Source: Nocardia sp. alder85J (GTDB lineage: Bacteria > Actinomycetota > Actinomycetes > Mycobacteriales > Mycobacteriaceae). From it: a stretch of 64,000 nucleotides of DNA. The notes below the pieces were generated by a model, which had not been told where the DNA came from, did no database searches, and saw nothing but the letters and a program-made list of their open reading frames with translations. A program made the position numbers and the translations under genes. The stretch covers positions 62,001 to 126,000 of the forward strand of contig NZ_JAIUCZ020000011.1 in NCBI RefSeq assembly GCF_020176955.2. Direction: 5' to 3'. Within the stretch, counting starts at the first letter, position 1. Every line of letters starts with the position of its first letter. Shown in pieces: positions 59,108 to 64,000 of this stretch.

Positions 59108-60787
59108 TCAAAGCTCGATCTTGCCCGTCTGCTGTTGTTGCTGTTGTTGCTGATTCGCCTGAGCGGCGTTCAATTCCCTTCCCAGTTCCTGCGCGGTGGT
59201 CTCCGGCAATTCGGAAACCACTTCGGCGCCTGCCAATTCACGTTTCTCGTCGGAGGTCCGGGGCGCGAGCACCCAGGTGTCCTTGCTGCCGCCGCCCTGA
59301 CTGGAGTTGACCACCAGGGAGTCCTCCGGCAGCGCCACCCGGGTGAGGCCGCCGGGCAGCACCCAGATGGATTCGCCGTCGTTGACCGCGAACGGGCGCA
59401 GATCCACGTGCCGCGGCCGCAGATCGTCACCGATCTGGGTGGGTACCGTTGACAGCTGTACCACGGGCTGGCCGATCCAACCCCGCGGATTCGCCCGGAT
59501 CTTGCGGCGGATCGCCTCGTGTTCCTTCTCGGTCGCGTCCGGGCCGATGACGATGCCGTAGCCGCCGGAACCCTCCACCGGCTTGACCACCAGTTCCGGC
59601 ACCCGATCCAGGACCTCGTCGCGTTCCTCCGGCAGCCAGCAGCGCAGGGTGTCCACGTTCGGCAGGATCGGCTTCTCGCCGAGGTAGTAGTCGATGATGG
59701 TCGGCACGTAGGTGTAGGTCAGCTTGTCGTCGCCGACGCCGTTGCCGAAGGCGTTGGCGATCACCACGTTCCCGGCCCGCGCGGCGTTGAGGATGCCCGC
59801 GACGCCGAGCACCGAATCGTGCCGGAACTGCATCGGATCCAGATAGGGGTCGTCGATGCGGCGGTAGACGACGTCGACCTGCACGTCACCGGCGGTGGTG
59901 CGCATGTAGACCACGTTGTCGCGGCAGAACAGGTCCCGGCCCTCGACCAGTTCGACGCCCATCTGCCGGGCCAGCAGCGAATGCTCGAAATAGGCGGAGT
60001 TGTGCACGCCGGGGGTGAGCACCACCACGGTCGGGTCCGCTTCGTTGGGCGCGGCGGCGCTGCGCAGCGCGCGCAGCAGGTGGCTGGAGTAGTCGCCGAC
60101 CGCCCGCACCCGGTGCGAGAAGAACAGGTCTGGGAACACCCGCGCCATCGTGTTGCGGTTCTCCATGACATAGGACACACCCGACGGCGATCGCAGGTTG
60201 TCCTCCAGCACCCGGAACTCGCCGCGTTCGTCGCGGATGAGGTCGATGCCGGCGACGTGGATGCGCACCCCGTTCGGCGGCACCACGCCGGTGGCCTCCC
60301 GGTGGAAGTGCTGACACGAGGTGACCAGGCGTTTGGGGATCACCCGGTCGCGCAGGATGGTCTGCTCGCCGTAGATATCGGCGAGGAACAGCTCCAGCGC
60401 GGTGACCCGCTGCCGGATACCGCGTTCCAGTTTGGTCCATTCGGCGGCGGTGATCACCCGTGGCACCAGGTCCAGGGGGAAGGGCCGTTCCTGGCCGGAG
60501 AGCGAGAAGGTGATGCCCTGATCGATGAAGGCGCGGTTCAGCGCCTCGTTGCGGCGTTGCAGATCGCCGTCCTCGATGGGGGCGAGGGCATTGAACAGAC
60601 CTCGGTACGCGGTGCGGACGCGGCCTTGGCCGTCGAACATCTCGTCGTAGGCGTGCTCGTACCGGCCAGGGGAATAACCAGCGAAAATTCCCTCGTCGGT
60701 ATGCCGCCGCGGCGCCGATGCCGCGGTTGAAACGGGCGCTGTGGCGCGGGCTGCGGCGGTGGGGGACATGTACCAATCGTCCAACAT
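59108..60787 (-). CDS. Circularly permuted type 2 ATP-grasp protein (DUF404/DUF407)
   Basis: The 559-residue protein has the ordered family segments YDEMFDGQGRVRTAYRGLF, VLEDNLRSPSGVSYVMENR, PTVVVLTPGVHNSAYFEH, and the ATP-grasp motif ELVVKPVEGSGGYGIVIGP. It is predicted to be an amide or peptide ligase in which the usual ATP-grasp subdomains are permuted. It ends with a run of eight Gln before TGKIEL. The start is uncertain: ATG 60787 or ATG 60769, neither with a good ribosome-binding site. It leads the three-gene operon and is divergent from rpsT. Confidence 0.88.
   Translation of the reverse strand: MLDDWYMSPTAAARATAPVSTAASAPRRHTDEGIFAGYSPGRYEHAYDEMFDGQGRVRTAYRGLFNALAPIEDGDLQRRNEALNRAFIDQGITFSLSGQERPFPLDLVPRVITAAEWTKLERGIRQRVTALELFLADIYGEQTILRDRVIPKRLVTSCQHFHREATGVVPPNGVRIHVAGIDLIRDERGEFRVLEDNLRSPSGVSYVMENRNTMARVFPDLFFSHRVRAVGDYSSHLLRALRSAAAPNEADPTVVVLTPGVHNSAYFEHSLLARQMGVELVEGRDLFCRDNVVYMRTTAGDVQVDVVYRRIDDPYLDPMQFRHDSVLGVAGILNAARAGNVVIANAFGNGVGDDKLTYTYVPTIIDYYLGEKPILPNVDTLRCWLPEERDEVLDRVPELVVKPVEGSGGYGIVIGPDATEKEHEAIRRKIRANPRGWIGQPVVQLSTVPTQIGDDLRPRHVDLRPFAVNDGESIWVLPGGLTRVALPEDSLVVNSSQGGGSKDTWVLAPRTSDEKRELAGAEVVSELPETTAQELGRELNAAQANQQQQQQQQTGKIEL
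59111..59150 (-). repeat. CAG/CAA poly-glutamine microsatellite
   Basis: Eight consecutive Gln codons alternate CAG and CAA near the C-terminus of the ATP-grasp protein. Such runs are rare in actinobacteria and can change length by slippage. Confidence 0.7.
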
Positions 60788-60821
60788 GCCGCGTCATCAT
60801 GCTGTGAGACGCAGGTAAAAT

Positions 60822-60833
60822 TTGATTGATCAA
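60822..60833. promoter_or_regulatory. AT-rich dyad between the ATP-grasp operon and rpsT
   Basis: TTGAT-TG-ATCAA is a short AT-rich palindrome in the 243-bp divergent region, 35 bp upstream of the ATP-grasp start. It may be an operator. Confidence 0.3.
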
Positions 60834-60899
60834 CATGTATCCGGCGATGGTCATGGCCTGTCTCACCGGGGCGATTTCATTCCGTTGTGGGGTGGCTGG

Positions 60900-60905
60900 T
60901 AGTCT
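60900..60905 (+). promoter_or_regulatory. Possible -10 of rpsT
   Basis: TAGTCT lies 18 bp after a weak TTCATT -35-like hexamer. A start near 60912 would give a leader of about 119 nt, long enough for feedback control by S20. Confidence 0.3.
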
Positions 60906-61030
60906 CGATCGTCGGTGCCGCGCTATCCGTATGCCATGCGTACGGCGAGGTGCGTGCCCACAGACTTCGTGGTTTGTACCAAGACAGCTAGACCAACCGT
61001 CGACCATCGACAGGAATCAGAGGAACAGGC

Positions 61031-61294
61031 GTGGCCAACATCAAGTCCCAGCTGAAGCGGATCCGCACCAACGAGGCGGCGCGGCAGCGCAACCAGTCGG
61101 TGAAGTCCGCCCTGCGCACCTCCATCCGCAAGTTCCGCGAGGCCGCGGCCGCCGGTGAGAAGGACAAGGCGCAGGAGCTGCTGGTGACCGCCAGCCGTAG
61201 CCTCGACAAGGCGGCGTCCAAGGGTGTCATCCACGCCAACCAGGCCGCCAACAAGAAGTCGGCGATGTCGCTGGCGTACAACAAGCTGGGCTGA
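61031..61294 (+). CDS. rpsT: 30S ribosomal protein S20
   Basis: The 87-residue, highly basic helical protein starts MANIKSQLKRIRTNEAARQRNQS and ends with GVIHANQAANKKSAMS, typical of S20, which binds 16S rRNA. GAGGAAC precedes GTG 61031. In M. tuberculosis rpsT also lies between holA and the ATP-grasp operon. Here a PI-PLC gene has been added before holA. Confidence 0.97.
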   Translation: MANIKSQLKRIRTNEAARQRNQSVKSALRTSIRKFREAAAAGEKDKAQELLVTASRSLDKAASKGVIHANQAANKKSAMSLAYNKLG

Positions 61295-61330
61295 TCTCCG
61301 GCGGTAGTTCCTACCGTCTTCGTTCGCATC

Positions 61331-61378
61331 GCCGCCGTGGCAGAGGGTCTGTGAGAACAGGCGACCGCGGCGGCTTTT
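61331..61378 (+). terminator. Terminator of rpsT
   Basis: A 10-bp stem (61331-61340 with 61365-61374, one T-G wobble) is followed directly by TTTT. The loop is 24 nt. It lies 37 nt after the rpsT stop. Confidence 0.7.
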
Positions 61379-61420
61379 GTCGTGTCCGCCGGTCGCGCTT
61401 CCCAGCGGGGGCGGCTCGGT

Positions 61421-61426
61421 TACGGT
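61421..61426 (+). promoter_or_regulatory. -10 box for leaderless PI-PLC gene
   Basis: TACGGT ends 6 nt before ATG 61433. Confidence 0.45.
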
Positions 61427-61432
61427 GATCCG

Positions 61433-62530
61433 ATGATCGGGGATGACGGCAAGGGCGCCCGGGGCGTGGTCGCGGCGCTGATGATCGCGGCGGCGACGCT
61501 GACGGCGGGGTGTGCTGGATCGACGCGGCAACCGGCGACGGTGAGTTCGGGGAGTTCAGGGGCTTCGGTGGCCGCGCCGCCGCCGGGGAGTTCGTCGGCG
61601 GGCCCGCCGACCACGACGCCCGAGCCGACCGCCGCCTATCGCAGCCTGGGCGACACGAAGCGGCCCGAGTGGATGAGCGCGCTACCGGACGGAGTGTCGC
61701 TGGCGCGGCTGTCGCTGCCCGGCACCCACGACACCATGGCCTTCCACGGTGACAAGGCCGGTCCGGCGGTGGTGACGCAGCAGAGCTTCCCGCTCGGCTG
61801 CACCGGATCCGACGCCACCTGTATCTCGCGGCACAGCCTGCGCGCCCAACTCGACAGCGGTATCCGGGTCCTCGACATCCGCGTCCGCCGCGACGAGGAC
61901 GGGGCGCTGGCGCTCCAGCACGGCTCCTTCTATCAGGATGCCCACTTCGACGACGTGCTGACGGTGGTCGATCAGTTCCTCGCCGACCATCCCCGCGAGA
62001 CGGTGCTGATGCGGGTGAAGGCCGAATGCGACAACAGTGGGAAGGCCTTCCACTGCGACGACGCCGGGAAGGTGCCGCCGGACCTGGCGCTGATCGACCA
62101 CTACCTGTCCGCGCATCCTCGGGTCTGGCAGCCGTCGGCGACCGGCCGCGCCGACCCCCCGGCGCTGGGCCAGGTTCGCGGCGAGCTGGTGTTGTGGCAG
62201 TTCGACAACATCGCGCACGGCGCCGACCGCGGCCTGCCCGTGGACATACAGGACGACTGGGAGAATCCGACCGTCGACGCGAAGTGGGCGGCCGTCACCA
62301 CCCAGCTGGGCAAGGCCGCCACCGGCGATCCGGGTACCTTCTATGTGAACTTTCTCTCCGCCAGCGGTGTGCCGGATCCGGCCCGCGTGCCCGAGCGGTA
62401 CGCCCGCGACGAGAACGTCCGCGCCCTCGACTATCTGCGCGGCACGTCCACCGGACCCACCGGCGCTCTGATGATGGATTTTCCGGGCAACGACCTGATG
62501 AGCGAGATCGTCCGCCGCAACCCGGGCTGA
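61433..62530 (+). CDS. Phosphatidylinositol-specific phospholipase C-like lipoprotein
   Basis: The 365-residue protein has a signal peptide with lipobox LTAGC (Cys27), then a Ser/Pro/Thr linker (to about residue 70) and a PLC-X catalytic domain. The two catalytic histidines are in LPGTHDT (His100) and LQHGSF (His164). Known bacterial members cleave phosphatidylinositol or its glycosylated forms. A surface lipoprotein of this type could act on host lipids or on the cell's own PI-based glycolipids. ATG 61433 gives a proper signal peptide and the leaderless layout. It is inserted between rpsT and holA. Confidence 0.85.
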   Translation: MIGDDGKGARGVVAALMIAAATLTAGCAGSTRQPATVSSGSSGASVAAPPPGSSSAGPPTTTPEPTAAYRSLGDTKRPEWMSALPDGVSLARLSLPGTHDTMAFHGDKAGPAVVTQQSFPLGCTGSDATCISRHSLRAQLDSGIRVLDIRVRRDEDGALALQHGSFYQDAHFDDVLTVVDQFLADHPRETVLMRVKAECDNSGKAFHCDDAGKVPPDLALIDHYLSAHPRVWQPSATGRADPPALGQVRGELVLWQFDNIAHGADRGLPVDIQDDWENPTVDAKWAAVTTQLGKAATGDPGTFYVNFLSASGVPDPARVPERYARDENVRALDYLRGTSTGPTGALMMDFPGNDLMSEIVRRNPG

Positions 62531-62700
62531 CAGTGCCCGGTACCGACCGGTCCGCGGTGCGTCCGGGCGTCTACGGCCACTCGGTCGTCGGCACCCCGGG
62601 CGGGGACGCGGACCGTCGGCGCCGAGTGTCCGTAAGAACCTGCCGGGTGCGTCCGGCCCGGTCACCTGTTGCTGTCCGGTCGAGCGGGCTGCTGTGGCGG

Positions 62701-63672
62701 TCAGCCGGCGCCGTGCAGGTCCAAGATGCGGGTGAGGGCGTGTTCCAGGGCGTAATCGGCGTCCGCCGCAATGCCTTTCACATCGGCGTTGAGGGCGGCC
62801 ACGACCTGGAGGGCGGTGCCGATGGTGGCGGGGGTCCAGCCGCGGGCCTGGCCCTGTGCCTTCTTCACCTTCCAGGGCGGCATGCCCAGCTGCGAGGCCA
62901 GCTGGAACGGGTCGCCGCGGCCGGCCGAGCCGACGCGGGCGATGGTGTGCACCGAATCGGCCAGGGCATCGGCGAGCAGCACCGCGGGGACGCCGCGGTC
63001 GATCGCCCAGCGCAGCGCCTCCATGGCGGCGGGCCGATCGCCGGCGACGGCATGTTCGGCGACGTCGAATCCGGAGACCTCGGCCTTGCCCGAGTAGTAG
63101 CGGCGCACCGCCGCGGCGTCGACCTTGCCGCCGGTGTCGGCCACCAATTGGGAGCAGGCGGCGGCCAGTTCCCGCAGATCGGAGCCGACCGACTCCAGCA
63201 CCGCCTGCACCACATCGCTCGCGGGGCGGATCCCGGCGGCGCGGAACTCGTTGCGCACGAACTCGACTCGCTCGCCGGCCTTGGTGAGTTTGGCGGCGGG
63301 GTGAACCTCCGCACCGCGCTTCTGGAGATCGGTGGCCAGCGTCTTCGCGCGGCCGCCGCCGGAGTGCAGGATCACCAGCACCACCCCCTCGGGCGGATCG
63401 GTGACGGCGTCGAGGATGACGGCGACCGCGTCCTTGCCCGCCTCCGCCGCGGACTCCAGCACGATCACCCGGTCCTCGGCGAACAGCGACGGGCTGAGCA
63501 GTTCGGCCAGCTCGGCGGTGCTCGCATCGCCGGCGCGCAGCCGGTCGACCGGTAGCGCGGCCGGATCGGGCGACACCGCCCGCGCCTGCGCGACGATGGC
63601 CGCGACCGCGCGCTCGATCAGCAGTTCCTCTTCACCGAGGACGAGTTGGACGGGAGCCGGGCGTTCGGTCAC
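62701..63672 (-). CDS. holA: DNA polymerase III delta subunit
   Basis: HolA loads the beta clamp with the clamp-loader complex. The 323-residue protein has the LVLGEEELLIERAV start, VVLVILHSGGGRAKTLATDL, LRELAAACSQLVAD and C-terminal HPPWKVKKAQGQA-like (here GMPPWKVKKAQGQ) signature. The start is GTG 63672, 7 nt after minus-strand TAGGAT. It is convergent with the PI-PLC gene; the 170-bp gap 62531-62700 shows no gene. Confidence 0.93.
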   Translation of the reverse strand: MTERPAPVQLVLGEEELLIERAVAAIVAQARAVSPDPAALPVDRLRAGDASTAELAELLSPSLFAEDRVIVLESAAEAGKDAVAVILDAVTDPPEGVVLVILHSGGGRAKTLATDLQKRGAEVHPAAKLTKAGERVEFVRNEFRAAGIRPASDVVQAVLESVGSDLRELAAACSQLVADTGGKVDAAAVRRYYSGKAEVSGFDVAEHAVAGDRPAAMEALRWAIDRGVPAVLLADALADSVHTIARVGSAGRGDPFQLASQLGMPPWKVKKAQGQARGWTPATIGTALQVVAALNADVKGIAADADYALEHALTRILDLHGAG

Positions 63673-63679
63673 GGCGACG

Positions 63680-63685
63680 ATCCTA
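63680..63685 (-). promoter_or_regulatory. -10 box for leaderless holA
   Basis: Minus-strand TAGGAT ends 7 nt before GTG 63672. Confidence 0.45.
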
Positions 63686-63720
63686 CGGCCGGGGTGTGAC
63701 AGCTCCGCCCGCGCGCATGG

Positions 63721-63749
63721 TTGTGGTAGGCATCACACTCGCGTAGCGT
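63721..63749 (+). promoter_or_regulatory. Promoter of the aquaporin-family gene
   Basis: TTGTGG (63721-63726) and TAGCGT (63744-63749) are separated by exactly 17 bp, the best -35/-10 pair in the window. A start near 63756 leaves a leader of about 80 nt. Confidence 0.6.
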
Positions 63750-63836
63750 CGGAGTCCGGGCGGCAGCCCCTCGAGCGATCATGAACATGGTTCCTGAGCT
63801 CCTGACAGCAATGTCTGACCGAGGAGGGTGGCGCAT

Positions 63837-64000
63837 ATGTCTCCGACCGCACAGGAAGTGGTGGAGGAGGACGTCGAACGGCAGGCGGTGCCGCTGCGGC
63901 GCAAACTGCTGGCTGAGGGCATCGGCACATTCGTGCTGGTCTTCGGCGGCGTGGGGGCGTGGGTGCTGGAAGGCTCGCACCGCATCGGTTCGCTCGGCGT
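63837..64000 (+). CDS. MIP/aquaporin-family channel (N-terminal part)
   Basis: The first 54 residues are visible before the window ends. A polar head of about 22 residues is followed by KLLAEGIGTFVLVFGGVGAWVL, which matches the first helix of aquaporins and glycerol facilitators (AExxGTFxLVFxGxG). The NPA motifs lie beyond the window, so water versus glycerol selectivity cannot be judged. GGAGG lies 9 nt before ATG 63837, and a strong promoter precedes it. Confidence 0.7.
   Translation, partial: MSPTAQEVVEEDVERQAVPLRRKLLAEGIGTFVLVFGGVGAWVLEGSHRIGSLG

Noticed and set aside
1..64000. Mobile elements, prophage or integron features
   Set aside because: No transposase, integrase, terminal inverted repeats or phage structural genes were recognised. 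Accessory genes look chromosomally integrated without visible borders.

Overview
The window is about 64 kb of very GC-rich chromosomal DNA from a mycolic-acid actinomycete, most likely a Nocardia or close relative. This rests on three things. The gene order valS-folC-DUF4233-ndk-rne-rplU-rpmA-obg-proB ... rbsK/proA ... MoxR-VWA-nadD-rsfS-gpgP-octT-degV-comEA-comEC ... rpsT/holA matches the Mycobacterium tuberculosis Rv2448c to Rv2409c block, partly re-ordered. The window also carries EspG/PPE-like type VII secretion genes and mycothiol- and F420-dependent enzyme families. Many start codons sit 6-8 nt after a TANNNT -10 box, the leaderless-mRNA layout common in mycobacteria. The genus is an inference.

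Layout. 1-2.8 kb: QueA-like protein, an SDR with a MerR-type promoter, and a two-domain VOC protein. 2.9-8.4 kb: a lipid/glycerol locus (GlpD and a TetR regulator on the minus strand; an AGPS-like flavoprotein and a diacylglycerol-kinase-like protein on the plus strand), the counterpart of Rv2249c-Rv2252. 8.4-21.6 kb: housekeeping block valS, folC, ndk, rne, rplU-rpmA, obg, proB, with several structured leaders and hairpins. 21.8-24.1 kb: a minus-strand EspG/PE-like/PPE-like type VII module. 24.1-31.1 kb: an ACP-like protein lacking the phosphopantetheine serine, DUF4254-like protein, 2-hydroxyacid dehydrogenase, stand-alone LigD-type polymerase, RecQ-like helicase and small membrane proteins. 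31.2-41.6 kb: accessory metabolism, including GH43-like and GH172/DUF2961 proteins, a polyol dehydrogenase, xylulokinase, F420 oxidoreductase, two methyltransferases, an AraC regulator and ribokinase. 41.8-53.2 kb: proA, MoxR-VWA, nadD-rsfS-gpgP-octT, degV, comEA-comEC. 53.5-57 kb: a single-chain acyl-CoA carboxylase. 57.2-60.8 kb: the ATP-grasp/alpha-E/transglutaminase operon. 61-64 kb: rpsT, a PI-PLC lipoprotein, holA and the start of an aquaporin-family gene.

The genes work together in several groups. proB and proA make proline from glutamate. gpgP and OctT belong to methylglucose lipopolysaccharide synthesis. ComEA/ComEC form a DNA-uptake module. Polyol dehydrogenase plus xylulokinase make a two-gene pentitol route to xylulose 5-phosphate, with two glycosidase-fold proteins next door. 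The three-gene ATP-grasp operon is a conserved but functionally unexplained peptide-ligase/transglutaminase system. Unusual protein architectures recur: a roughly 155-residue disordered head on the TetR regulator, a roughly 410-residue repeat-bearing head on OctT, a roughly 115-residue Pro/Asp/Arg head on ComEC, and a poly-Q tail on the ATP-grasp protein. I saw no tRNA, rRNA, insertion sequence, phage gene or CRISPR array.
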